DNA from: Lunularia cruciata
Taxonomy: Eukaryota > Streptophyta > Marchantiopsida > Lunulariales > Lunulariaceae
NCBI GenBank assembly: GCA_948567375.1
Contig: OX419755.1
Span: 77,646,931-77,710,930 of the forward strand
Direction: 5' to 3'
DNA: 64,000 bases
Position 1 is the first letter of the stretch. Each line of letters begins with the position of its first letter. The translations under genes were made by a program, and so were the position numbers. A model generated the notes under the pieces. It did no database searches and was not told the origin of the DNA. It saw only the letters and a program-made list of their open reading frames with translations. This document shows positions 34,991 through 46,335 of this stretch, one piece after another.

Positions 34991-37477
34991 GTGCAACTCT
35001 ATAAAAATCGGGCTAAAGATGAAGCAATGACAAGCAATTTTCCTTTGCCGTTAATAAGTCATCCTGCAGGAGATCATGGGAATGGAAGTAGAGTCAAAGA
35101 TGCGTTGGTGTGTAGAGGAGAATTTGAGAGAGCTAATCTGGGAGTCTATAGGAAGAATAGTCCCCAGCCCAATGAAGAAGAAAGAAAGATGGGAGGAGGG
35201 AAGAAGAACTCCGAATTCATAGTGAGAAATCATTCAATTCGGAGGTTAGATGTGATCGCAAGAATTGAAGTCTTGAGCAGACTTTGGATCACATTCTTGG
35301 CGTGGAACTGGAATGTGAGCTTTCCAAGGTTCATGACTGAGATAATCAAGAGTAGATGTCTTGATGGCCCCAAGGAAGAGGGGAAGAGAGGTAATCAAGC
35401 TTGATGGATGGAGTTGGATTGGAGATTAGTACTCGGAAGAGAAGTAGGTGTGGAGCATGGTGCTATGTTCTTGGGGAAGGGAGAGGTAGCAGAAGAAACC
35501 CAAGAGGTGAGAGATGCTTTCTCTTTGAATCACATGAAGAATGGATACAAAGTAGAGAGTTACAAGGATCCTGTCAAGCAAGGGATCATGAGTGCTCTAA
35601 TGGTGATCTTGAAGCTGGAGAGAATGACTTATGTGATGAAGCACCAAGCGGTGTTCTTCCATAAGATGTTTGCAGGAGACCCGATTAACTAGGCAAAGTG
35701 CTTTCATGGGCAAACACAAAAGATGGTGTGGAATTTGTGGGATAAATTGCCTCCGCATTACATTGTGCCGTTTGCATCGCATTTTTATCTGGAGCTGAAC
35801 TTGCTCAATGCGGTGGAGCGCAACAGAATGGTGTTGCATTTCCATCCCAATTTAAGGAAGGAGGTTGACGTGGAGGAACAGTAGTACATTCTTCAGATCA
35901 GGAGCAGCGATGAGTACTATGCGCAGACGGGGAAGAGTGTGCAGTTGGACGTGAGTACTCCAAAGTCAAAGAAGAGGAGTCAACAAGGAGAGGGAGAAGA
36001 TGTTGAGAAAATAGGACCTCGGAAGACCAGAAGGGTAAACCCGAGGAAAGGTATGATGGTAATCGCATCATTGGAGGAAGGATTGGAGGGCAAAGCCAAG
36101 TGCAAGTCCGAAGACTCGGAAAGAGAAGAAAAATCCGATCTCACATTGCAGAGTGGAGACATGAGTAGTGATAACGATGATGGAGGAGAGATGATATTGG
36201 TACCCAAAGAAGAAGAAGCCAGGATGGAGATAGAGGAGGAAAGTAATGCGAAGTTAGAAGATGAAGTGCCAAAGCAGGAAGAGAGACAAGTTACCATTCA
36301 AAAAGAAGTTTGTTCTAGGGAAAAGGCAAAGTGTGAAGCAGGGCCAAGCAAGGTAAGAGAAGAGCAGAATGCAAGTTCAGGAAGTGAAGCATCTATTCCA
36401 ATATGACAGTTGCAGCTAAGAAGGCGAGTATCAAGAGAAGAAGAGGTGAAGGAGGAGATCACTCCGCAAGTCAAAGTAGCCACGAGTGAAGGAGTGGAGT
36501 ACTTGCGGGAGGTTCTGTGTCCCTTATTGGTGAAGTTAGAACACATGAAGAAGGAGATCCAGTCAAAGTGTCCGGAGGTGAAGATTGTGTTGCAGGTGTT
36601 GGGCCGATTAGAAAAAGAGAACTCGGAATTGAAGAAGAGTATAATCCAAGGTGAGGAGGAAAAGGAAGTACTATAAGTAGATGCAATGATACAGAATCAA
36701 GTGATTGAGAATTTGAAGAGAGAAGCAAGGAATCGAGAGGAACTCATAGAGCAAAGTGACATAGCAAGGGATAGACAAGTAGTTGAGTATGAAATCCTGA
36801 AGCAACAGTTTGCTGACTCAAGATTAGAGATTATCCATGCTTTGGCAAGAGTAGCCAAGAAGGAACAAGAGCTCGATAGGGTGATGGAGAGTGTAGAAGA
36901 GAAGAAGCAGTTGTGGCAACAAGAGTTGACAGTGCGGTATAGAGAAGAAGAGAGGTTGAGAGAGTTACTTCACAATCAGGAGGAGAAGATTGTACAAAAG
37001 GAGAAGGAGAAGGAGGCTATGAAAGCCGAGTTTGAAGCAAAATTGGCAATGTACCAAGAAGATTGGCTTGCAAATCAAGAACAGGAGAGGAAAATGAAGG
37101 AGATCATAATCAGGATGAATGCAATGTTGAGTATAGAGGCCAGTGTGCATATCAAAGAGACAAGGCTACATGAGTTGAAGTTGTTGGTGTAGGAGACGAA
37201 GAGGAGACATGCAAAGGACAGAGACTTGAATGCTTTGTTGATCAGTCTAAGAACTTGTGTAGATAGGAAGATATTGGAAGTAAAAGACAATATCACAATT
37301 AGATTAGACTTAGTAAAATTAGAGATAGATAAACTTCGGAAGGATGTTAGAGCAAAAACCAAAGTAGATGAAGTAGGAGTGCAGATGTCTTCAGAGTTAC
37401 CATTGGAGACATTAGAGAAGAGTGAGTCAAGAGATAAGGAGTTAGATAGATTACCTACTAGTGAAATTATAGGATAG
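34991..37477 (+). pseudogene. C1 ORF: unknown two-part protein (conserved N-terminal domain plus coiled coil)
   Basis: About 829 codons all in one frame, broken only by in-frame stops at 35402, 35690, 35882, 36404, 36674 and 37190, with no frameshift. An N-terminal domain of about 270 residues contains IRRLDVIARIEVLSRLW and ITFLAWNWNVSFPRF, then a FHKMFAG and HYIVPFASHFYLELNLLN stretch. A Lys/Arg/Glu-rich middle follows, then a heptad-rich coiled coil from about 36690 to 37470 (for example LKREARNREELIEQ). I do not recognise the family. Conservation of the same protein in C1, C2, C3, C4 and C5 argues that it was once a real gene. After its stop, 37478-37704 continues with a similar charged composition. 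Confidence 0.65.
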
Positions 37478-37820
37478 GGCAAAAAGCTCAAAAATTATTA
37501 TTTTTTTCCCGGCTGTCGTGATATGCTGAATTGTCCCTGCATCCGCAGACAAAAAAAAAGGTAAAAGAAAATCAGGAAAAAGAACTGTTAGATTTGGTAG
37601 AGGATGTAGGAGTTATGAAACCCAAGGATAGAGTAGTAGGAAGTAAAGTTACTTCAGGTTCGGGTTTGAAAGGCGAGGAAGAAGTAGACATTGGATCGGA
37701 TTAGTAACAGATTTGAGATTTGAAGAGGCAAATATGAAGAGGTGCATTGTCATTTTGGATCTACAGGTTTGTAGAGTTGTTAGGAAATAGAATAGTTGTT
37801 AGAACTATCGTTTGCTTCAC

Positions 37821-37828
37821 TATTTAAG
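37821..37828 (+). promoter_or_regulatory. TATA-like box near the 3' end of C1
   Basis: CACTATTTAAG lies downstream of the ORF and about 675 bp before the unit's 3' end. The same TATTTAAG box occurs at equivalent places in C2 (58990-58997) and C3 (49269-49262, minus). Its position suits an LTR promoter driving transcription out of the unit. Confidence 0.45.
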
Positions 37829-38501
37829 ATTGGCATTTGCAGGAAATTTTTGTTCAGTGCTCATAATTTCTGAGAATAGATAAAGCAAAGTGTTGTGAAG
37901 CAGTGCTTGTCACTTGAGCTTGATTCCAAGTATCAACTTTGTGTTTGTGTTTGTGAGTGTTGGGAGAATTTCAAAGTGCAAGTCAATGTGCTTGTTGGAT
38001 GTTGGATTCCATAGCCTTGATCTTCATTGTGTGTTTGATCCTGATTGAAGTGCAATCAAAGCAATGCCTTGACAGATTTGAGAGGAATTGTAGTGTTGGT
38101 AGTATTCTGCATTTGTAAGTGCAACACAAAGTTGATGTGAAGCAATTTTGATCAAGGAAGTTGTGCCTTCAGTGAAGGGGTGGAACACAATTCTGAGGCA
38201 AAGTCATTTTGCAGTGAAGTGTCATTTTTGGGAGAGCCTAAATCATCACAATCAAGATTGTTTGGAAAGATTTGATGGAATTGTGATTAAGGAGTGTTCC
38301 TTCATGACAAGATTGCAAATCATTGCTTGTTACTCTACTCTGGGTGTACTTTCTACCTGAGAGATTAAAAATGCAACCAAGAAAAAGTACATTGTGACAT
38401 TTGACTTTGTATTAGGACATTTCTGACTTGTATCTCTACGGGAACAAACTTCACTTTCCTGATTACTGCAAAAGTGATATTTTTTGGGTTGTCACACCCA
38501 T

Positions 38502-39187
38502 CCAAGAATGGACCTGAGGTGTACTTGCCACCACTCTGGTGCAAGAATCACCCATCAAAGGAACATTCTCCAAAAGGTAAGCTAGAGAAACGGATTGATG
38601 AACTTAGAGATGTCGTAGTATTCGTAACATCTCCCAAAACACACCAAAATGAGGATTCTAAAGACCCAAACCACGGCCCACAGGTGTATGTCCCTAACAT
38701 GGCCATCTAGAAATCACCAAGTGAATAGGCCCATGTCTCTCTAGGTCATGCGCTCCCAATAAGGAAATATCTACTGGTATGGCCTTCTAGTAACCTCTAA
38801 CTACTGACATCGGTAATAACTCCGGATACCGATGGGCCAAGTGTGCCACATGATGTAGAAAGACTTGCCTAGTAGTCTCATCTCTCTCTACATACAAGTA
38901 CCTTTGTACTTGTATACCCGCCTGTAATACCGTAGCTAGTCCGATGCTAATCCCACCAAACAACTCCAATAGACATATCTCCTCTACTGGATACTGCCAA
39001 GCAATGAGTGAGGTATCCAGAGGTATCAAAGCAATCGCCTTTGGAGACTCATCCTCACACTCATCTCTTGATGGTACAAAGGCTCCACTCCAAGCCTGTT
39101 GCACCAGCTGATGTGCATGCTGTTGCAACACCTCCTTGGAACTCCACAATGGAACATCCAAGGTGGATGGAACAATCCCACTTGTAT
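38502..39187 (-). pseudogene. B2 DNA (cytosine-5) methyltransferase, N-terminal part
   Basis: Minus-strand reading frame with the SAM-binding motif I LLELFGGISIGL (about 38941-38975), motif II acid in YLYVERDETTRQV, then ISLLGAHDLERHGP and motif IV, WPC followed by a TAG at 38694-38696 and GHTPVG; B1 has CAG (Gln) there, so the ancestral motif was PCQ. Motif VI is AYLLENVPLMGD (Glu-Asn-Val at 38570-38562). The spacing and the LFGGIxxGL / YxxVERD pattern look closer to DNMT3-type than to DRM enzymes, and the motifs are not permuted. Upstream it connects through a Trp-rich linker to the protease; A2 is inserted in that linker. The catalytic Cys is retained. Confidence 0.85.
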
Positions 39188-39880
39188 TGTGAGCCAACCT
39201 GTCTCTCACTCAAGATGAACCTTTGATGGCTATTATGGTAGCGCACCATGGACTAAGAAGGCAAGGAACTCCAACTCCATCATACTCCTCCAAGGCTAAC
39301 ACTCCAAGACTCAAGACATTGCTCACTAGAGAACTCAATGAGAGAGAGATAGTTGCAAATGAAAGGATGATGAGTACCTCCTCACCCCTTGTTTATATAC
39401 TTGTGAAATAGTTACGCACCAAAGTTACTAATTACTAGAGTAACTCAAGTTACTAGACTAAAAGTCAAGTAAAGTCAAAAAGTAGAAAGGAATATCCATT
39501 CACATGGGCATATTCTCTTAAGCATGTGGTCTTATCTTGACCCAACCACTAAGTCAAGGATTCCTTCACATGGGCTATTCTTGGACTAAAGAAGAATCCA
39601 AGACAAAAAGGCTTGCCGGCCCAAGAGTTCTCAACTCTTTCCTCAAAGCCAAACACCTAGGAATAATACCAAGTCAACACACTAAAATCCAAAATAGTAG
39701 TGCTCATCTTTTCTACTTCCTCTAAAGTAAGGTCCCCCTCTATCTTAGCTATGACTAACTTTAGCTAACCATGACTAATATAGAACCATCCTTTATCTCT
39801 ATATAAATAATATCTCTTAAGTACTTGTAATACCAAGCTAAATATCACAATACCACACACATGCACAAATGGGTGTTACA
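39188..39880 (-). repeat. A2 3' LTR
   Basis: 693 bp, TGTGAGCC...GGTGTTACA on the + strand, followed by the polypurine tract at 39881-39891. Confidence 0.9.
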
Positions 39881-39928
39881 TTTACCCCTGGACTAAGTTT
39901 TCACTTTGTCTTCAAAGTGAAGGTCTCT

Positions 39929-41791
39929 CTACCTTCTATGGTACATCTTCAACTTATCATGGTTAATCCTATCAAAGTGTCTTCCTCCCAACTCCTTGAG
40001 ATCATAGGTGTAATTGCCCCACACCTTCTCCACTATGAAAGGTCTAAAGTACTTAGGCAAAAACTTCTTTTGCACTCTCTTGAATCAAATAGAATCAAAC
40101 AACATTACCCAATCACCTTCCTTGAAAGGCTCCACCTTCTTCTTGCCTTGCCTCTTGTCATAGCTCTCCTTTTGTTTCCTTTGGGCTTGGTCCACTCAAA
40201 CCATAGCAACTGCTCTTGCCTCTTCCAACTCCATGAGTTGTTCCTTCCTTGACTTCTTTGCATCACCTCCTTGTGCTTTCTTCAATCTCCTATGAATGCT
40301 TTGGAAGGTAGGAAGATCAAAGTAAATAGGTAGGGTAGACTCAATACCATATACAATTGAAATGGAGAATATATGGTGGAGGTCTTCATGGTTGTCCTAT
40401 ACTCCCACAATACTGCATGAATCCTCTTGTCCCAATGATGTTTAGCCCACTCTATTTCTACATCTTTGGCCAACATCATGCACAAGGTCTGATTGGTTCT
40501 CTCTGCCAAGCCATTGGAATTTGGCTTATAGGATGTAGTTACTCTATGTGTGATAGAGAAATGTTGTAGCATGGCTATAGTAATGCTTCTTGTAAACTCT
40601 CATCCTCTATCAAAAACCAACTCTAAAGGGCATCCAAACCTAGTGATAATGCATTCATAAAGAAATCTACCCACTTCATCTTCATTCTTGTCCCTCAATG
40701 GTCTAGCCTCAACCCACTTGGTAAGGTAATCAGTAACTACCACAATGTACCAATTGTTCCTTGGGGTTTTAATGAGAGGACCTACAAAATCAATTCCCCA
40801 CTTTTCAAAAGGTCCTAGCAATGGAATTGATCTAAGTGGTGGAGTGGATGTAGACTTTCTAGCAAAAGCTTGACAAACATGACAAGTTTTGTAATACTCA
40901 AGACAATCCTTGAAAATCCTTCTCCAATGGTAACCTGCATCTAGAATCTTGAAAGCAGTCACCTTTCCTGCAAAGTGTCCTCCACATACTAAACCTCCAT
41001 GAAACTCCTTTATGAGTAGGATAGACTCTTCCTTACCCACTGCTCTTTGAAGTAGACCATCTACTCCTTGGTGAGAAAGAATATCCTCCACCATTGTCTG
41101 GGCCTAGATCTAGGTCTAGATCTTGCTGCAAGGGCCTTCCTCTCCCTAGCATGCATCCCTTTTGGATAGTTACCTCTTGCACAAAATCCACAATCTCCTT
41201 GTACTCCATTGGAACCTCTTGAGTGACTGACATTGTCATGAGCTCCTCATCTGGGAAGGAATCATCCCCTTGCTCTTTTCCATCATGATCATAGGCTCTA
41301 GATGACAAATAAACATTTGCATGTTTCTTTCTTGGCCTATCCTCAATGGTGTAGTCACACTCAGACAAGAGTATCATCCACCTTGCAAGTCTCCCTTCAA
41401 CATTAGGCTTGTTGAAGATGTACTTCAAAGCCTTGTGATCTGTGACAATGGTGGCTTTCCCTCCAATCAAGTAGTGTCTAAACTTCTTGAGACCAAAGAT
41501 CACTACCAACCCTTCTCTCTCTGTGACTAAGTAGTTCTTCTCTGCTGAAACCATCTGCCTACTAGCATAAGCTATTGGATGATCATGCCCATCTTGGTCT
41601 AATTGACTAAGAGTGCATCCTATAGCTACATTAGAAGCATTAGTGTAGAGGATGAAAGGCTTACTCCAATCAGGTTTAGCAAGAATTGGACCTACAACTA
41701 GGGATTGCTTGAGCTCCTCAAAAGCTTTGAGAGCCTCCTTGTCCTCCAAAATCACCATGTAATCTACACCCTTCTTCATGTAGATGGTCAA
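39929..41791 (-). pseudogene. A2 RNase H and integrase, degenerate
   Basis: Same protein as the second A1 pol part, but split into open pieces 41791-41033, 41094-40600 and 40572-40282 with a decayed tail. RNase H has YTNAS where A1 has YTDAS, so the first catalytic Asp is lost. Integrase keeps GIDFVGPL and NGLAER, while SDRGGEF is damaged at FDRG. Confidence 0.85.
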
Positions 41792-43146
41792 TGCATAAGC
41801 CTTGTTGGAAAATGAGAGATGAATCTCTTATAGTATCCAACCATCCCCAAGAATTGGCATAACTTTGTCAAGCTTGAAAGGAATGGAAGGTCTGAGATTT
41901 TCCTCACCTTCTCAAGATCAACTGCTATTCCATCCTTGGAGATGATGTGCCTCAAAAGTAGACCTTCTTCACATCCAAAAATGCACTTCTTTGGGTTGAG
42001 TGATGCATTTGCCTCATCCAAGCATTGCAAGACCTTAATAAGGTGCTCAAAGTGCTCCTCCTTGCTCCCATAGACACAAAAGTCATCAATGAAGTCTCTC
42101 ACAAATTTCCCAATGAAAGGTTCAAATACCTTGTTCATGAACCGTTGGAATGTGGCTGGAGCATTGCAAAGCCCAAAAGGCATGACCTTGAAAGTGTAAG
42201 TTCCCCAAGGTGTGGTGAATGTGGTGAGTTGTTGATGCTCTGGTGCAATCTTGATTTGGTTATATCCACTATAACCATCTCCAAAACTATACCTCTCATG
42301 ACTTACAACCTCCTCCAAGATCTCATCAATGAATGGCAATGGGTAGTAGTCCTTCTTGGTAACAACATTGAGCTTCTTGTAATCCATACATACCCGAAGC
42401 TTGCCATTCTTTTTCTTCATAATGACAATTGAAGACACCCATTTTGAATTCTCTACCTCAAAGATAAATCCAACCTCCTTGAACTTATCAATCTCCTCCT
42501 TCACAACCAAAGATATTGGTTGGCTAATGCAACATTGTTTTTGGCGGGTTGGTCTTGCATGTGACTCCACCTCTATCTTGTGCTCCTCCATGGTGACTTC
42601 CTTCAAATCCTTGTAACCAAAAGCAAAAACATGAATGAACTTGTGGAAAATCTCCAAAAATCTCACCTTTTCCTCCTTGGTAACATTTGGGCCATACTTG
42701 AGGGTAGCTAACCTTCTCTCTACCTCCTCAAGTGTCAATGGTGATTTATCTGGGTCCTTCAAAACCTCTGGCTTAGGTGCAAAATCCATAGCACACAAAG
42801 GATAAACATCTAAATCAGATTCAGATTCATCCTCCTCCGTGAAAGTCTCCTCTTCCATGCTTGTGTCCACACTTGAAGCTCCTTCTTCAAAATCTGATTC
42901 CCAATAATCAGAAGATGGTGTATCTGAATGTGAAGTGTTGGTGGTGTTAGTCACAAGAACTGTGACTCTATGGTTTGATGGCCCAATCCTCAAGTACCCT
43001 TTGTGCCATCGATCAGTTGTGCATGCTGCTCTCAACCATGGCCTCCCAAGAAGTAAGTCATAGCTTGAATCCTTCAAGACTTGGAAAGTCATGAGATTTT
43101 GAACTCCCATAATTGAAACTATCACTTTATCCATCACCCCTACTGG
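41788..43146 (-). pseudogene. A2 protease end and reverse transcriptase
   Basis: A 449-residue open stretch that includes the whole RT with WVSSIVIMKKKNGKLRVCMD, MPFGLCNAPATFQ and FIDD, and reads through the site where A1 is frameshifted (LIKVLQCLDEANASL). A stop at about 43147 separates it from the protease active-site region upstream. Confidence 0.87.
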
Positions 43147-44767
43147 TCAAACTTGTTGCTTGTTTGCCATGCTCACCACAAATGTTGAAGGTCTTGAGGG
43201 TATCATACCCAACTTCTTCATCAACCTTTCTGACATGGCATTTACTGCTGATCCTCCATCAACCAATGCATTCTTGATGGTGTGACCATTCACTCTCACA
43301 TCAATCTTGGAAGCATATTCACAAGCCTCCCATGGTGATGGCTTGGCATCCACCACCCCCATTAGTACTGGAGCTTTTGCCTTCTTCTTCCTCTTGCTCC
43401 GTGTAAAACTCAAACCACCTCTAAGCTCCTTTCTCAAGGTAGGGTTCAAAGCAATCAATTGGCCCACTATGATGTTAGCCTTGTGACTACCAACATCCTC
43501 CAACACATTGTAGTTCCATTGTTGCTTTGAAATCAAGAAATCCTCCATCCCCAACTTATTCCTTGGAGTCTTTGTTGTTGATGATGTTGGTTGAGGTGCG
43601 AGTGCTCCTTGTAGACATAGGAGTATCCTTACTTGGAGTAAATCCTTAAGAAGAGTGAACATCCTCTGCAAAACAAGCTCTCTTCTTCTCTTGTGCCAAA
43701 AGCTCCAAATTAAGACTCTTGGAGTTTGAGCACTCTCCCTTCTCATACTTACTCTCCACCACATCTATGGATGCTATCCCCTTACCTTTGTTTGGATAAG
43801 GAGCCACTTGGGTTTCACTACCACCCTCTTTCTCTCTATTGGCTCCCTCATAACCCCTTCCTCCATGGTAAGTGGAATTTGTGCAATTCCTTTGGATATA
43901 GCTTCTTCCTCCACAACCAAAACAATTTCTATCATTGAAATTGTTGGTTGGTTGACCTCCTCTATATGGATAGTTTCCATAAATCCTAGGCACTCTCCCT
44001 ACATTTTGATCTACCTCTCTCTTCTCCCATAGTTGCACCACATTGATCTTGAGATCCGCAAGTTGTTCTGTGATGGTTTGAAGTGGATCCTTTGGTGGAG
44101 GTGCAAGAATTGGAGCAACTACTACTTGTGGTGAAACCCTTGTCACCAAAGTATCAGAATTTCCACCATACTTGTATCCTTGAGGAGGATGCACAACCTC
44201 TTTCACCACCAAATCACTCTCATCCCCTTCCAAACTCTCCTCCATACGAATTGCAATCTTGATAGCTTCAACCTTGGAAGAAGGTTTCTCATATCTCACC
44301 TTTCTTCTAATTTGTGGTCTCAACCCTCCTACAAAATTCTTGGTGAGCATGGCCCCTATGCCAATCATTGTAGTCTCCACATCATCCCCACCCTTCCTCA
44401 ACACTATGTGAAATCTAGACTCTAACTTTTCCACTCTTTCCACAAAGACTCTCACTTTCTCTCCATCTCCTTGCTTGAGAAATGAAACCTTGTGCATCAA
44501 TCTCTCATAACTCTCATCAGGAAGAAAGTTCTCAATGAGTGCTGAAGTCAAAGTCTCCCAAGACTCCTCTTCCCCATCTCTCCTCTCTCTCTTTTGGTAT
44601 TCTAGCTCATACCATGTAAGTGCTGCATCCTCAAAGAAATTTGGTAATAATGAGGCCCACTCATTCTTCCTCCTCTCATTGTTTCCTATGCAAGCTCTCT
44701 TGAAGTCCTTAAAAAAAGCCTCTACATCTTCTCCATCCTTGCCAAAGAAAACCGGAAGTTTCCCCAT
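43147..44767 (-). pseudogene. A2 gag, zinc knuckle and protease start
   Basis: It starts MGKLPVFFGKDGEDVEAFFK and is open for 373 residues, then shifts frame near 43650-43700 and continues through ALVDGGSAVNAM to 43147. The zinc knuckle CFGCGGRSYIQRNC has Tyr in place of the His found in A1, so metal binding is probably lost. Confidence 0.87.
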
Positions 44768-45002
44768 CTTAACCCCTCATTATCTTTCTTTTCTCTCAAT
44801 TTCTTTTCTCTTTTCTTTTCTCTCACTCTATATAACTAATAGAGTATATACATGACTAACACCATCTGAGAATAAACCACTCTAGGGAACACAAAAGGTT
44901 CAGTTGGCTCCAAGATTTCTATAGCAACATCAAATCCTAGAGTGCATCTTAATCTAACTCTCATGGATAGTTTATCCATAAGTTGAAAGATTATCTCCAT
45001 CA

Positions 45003-45452
45003 CTAATCTTGAGAACTAGCTAATGAAGGTGGTAGTATTTCTATAGCTGTACTAAGACTCTCTCCAAGATCCTTCACCAAAGTCTCCAAAATTGCTTTTA
45101 CTCCACTACACTCATGTCCTTTTGGAAGTCCTTCCACTCCACAAACCTCACACAACTCCTTGGTCTTAAATCTTCTCCCTCCTAATCTTGGTGAAGAAGG
45201 TCCAACATGCAAACCCAAGTCAAGTAAGCCTCTCCTTTCCCTCAATCTCTTTCTCTCAAAGGTCAATGGACATGAACTTGCCTTATGTCCTTTCTCTTCA
45301 CATAGAAAGCACTTAGACTCACTCTTTCCTCCAAGTGGTGTAAGTTTTTGGATCCCCTCAACACTCTCTTCAAATTCTATTGTAAACTCTCTTTTCCTCA
45401 AATCCACCCCTTCAATCACCTCAAACCCTTGGGGAACCTTGCATAGTCTCAA
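45003..45452 (-). CDS. A2 ORF0 C-terminal part with two Cys/His clusters
   Basis: 149 open residues upstream of gag. It contains CFLCEEKGHKASSC (a CX2CX4HX4C knuckle) and CEVCGVEGLPKGHEC (a second Cys/His cluster), then VKAILETLVKDLGESLSTA to a stop at 45003. It is closely related to 29877-30248 in A1. An N-terminal portion is recognisable only as fragments up to about 46310. No known family recognised; nucleic-acid binding is inferred from the knuckle. It may be part of a longer ORF0 whose start is lost. Confidence 0.5.
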   Translation of the reverse strand: MRLCKVPQGFEVIEGVDLRKREFTIEFEESVEGIQKLTPLGGKSESKCFLCEEKGHKASSCPLTFERKRLRERRGLLDLGLHVGPSSPRLGGRRFKTKELCEVCGVEGLPKGHECSGVKAILETLVKDLGESLSTAIEILPPSLASSQD

Positions 45453-46335
45453 TTTCCACTCTTGGTGACCCTCGATATTCCTAAGATGAATCTAAACACT
45501 CAAATATGCTTTTTGTTGCTCTCAAAACTCCTCATGCATGAGATCTCCACTCTGAAGAATTGACCCTTCCTCACAATTTCACTCAGATTTCTCAACTAGT
45601 ATGTGACAGTCCTCTGAAATTTTTCACACTTGATCAAAACTCCATGGTGTCCTTTCTTACAAAATTTCAAATCTTTTCATTGAGCCATTTAGCCTATACA
45701 CCTTTCTATTCAGCACACATATTTCAGATTTGGTCTGAAAACCACTCCCTTCACTTCAAGAACTCATACCTCCCTGCCTAAAAATAATCTCTCTCTAATT
45801 TGTGTGGCAGAAAGTAGGATACAATGCGCTGAATTTTTTTGGAAATTTTCAAGAAAATTCATTGAAAATTGAAGAAATGGCAGACTTTGTACAATTTTCC
45901 AGAGAGCATGCAATTGCGGGAGCAATTTACCTTATCAACTTTCAAAAATTCTAACCAGTGTGCATAATAGCTCTCACAATAATTTCAAGTGTGAAAACTG
46001 AAAGATAACCCAAGCTATTATGTGTAGAAATTTCAAGTCCAGATCTCAAACTTGAGATTTTGCCCAAAATCACCTTAATCCCCAAAATCTATAATCCACC
46101 TCACACAATCTCTCCAATTCCTCTCATGTGTACAAGATGTACAAAATCACCTCAAAGACATCATAATGAACTATAGGGTATACAAATGGATCTTGGTCCT
46201 CTAACATAAGTTCAGCCCTCTCCTATCTTAATGTTCTCTCCAAGTGAGCTCTCATAGCCTCCTTTTGCCTAATGTAGAATTGAATGCAGAACATTATCTT
46301 GCCTTCTAGAGAGGTCTTGGCAACGGAACCAAAAA

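Larger units (their letters stand above)
34614..38496 (+). mobile_element. C1: complete family C unit, 3.9 kb, inserted in the B2 methyltransferase
   Basis: It starts TGTGGTACCCACATTTTTTT and ends GGGTTGTCACA. A perfect 5-bp target duplication, CCCAT, is at 34609-34613 and 38497-38501, and joining the flanks restores the host reading LVxSWMGPT seen in B1. I found no terminal repeat or long inverted repeat between its ends. It carries one long reading frame (34991-37477), then a TATA-like box, then about 670 bp of noncoding sequence. TG...CA ends with 5-bp duplications are the signature of retroviral-type integrase products. Confidence 0.85.

Noticed and set aside
34614-38496. Family C as a cut-and-paste DNA transposon
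   Set aside because: No long inverted repeats and no transposase motif; TG...CA ends with 5-bp duplications fit retroviral-type integration better. Not fully excluded.
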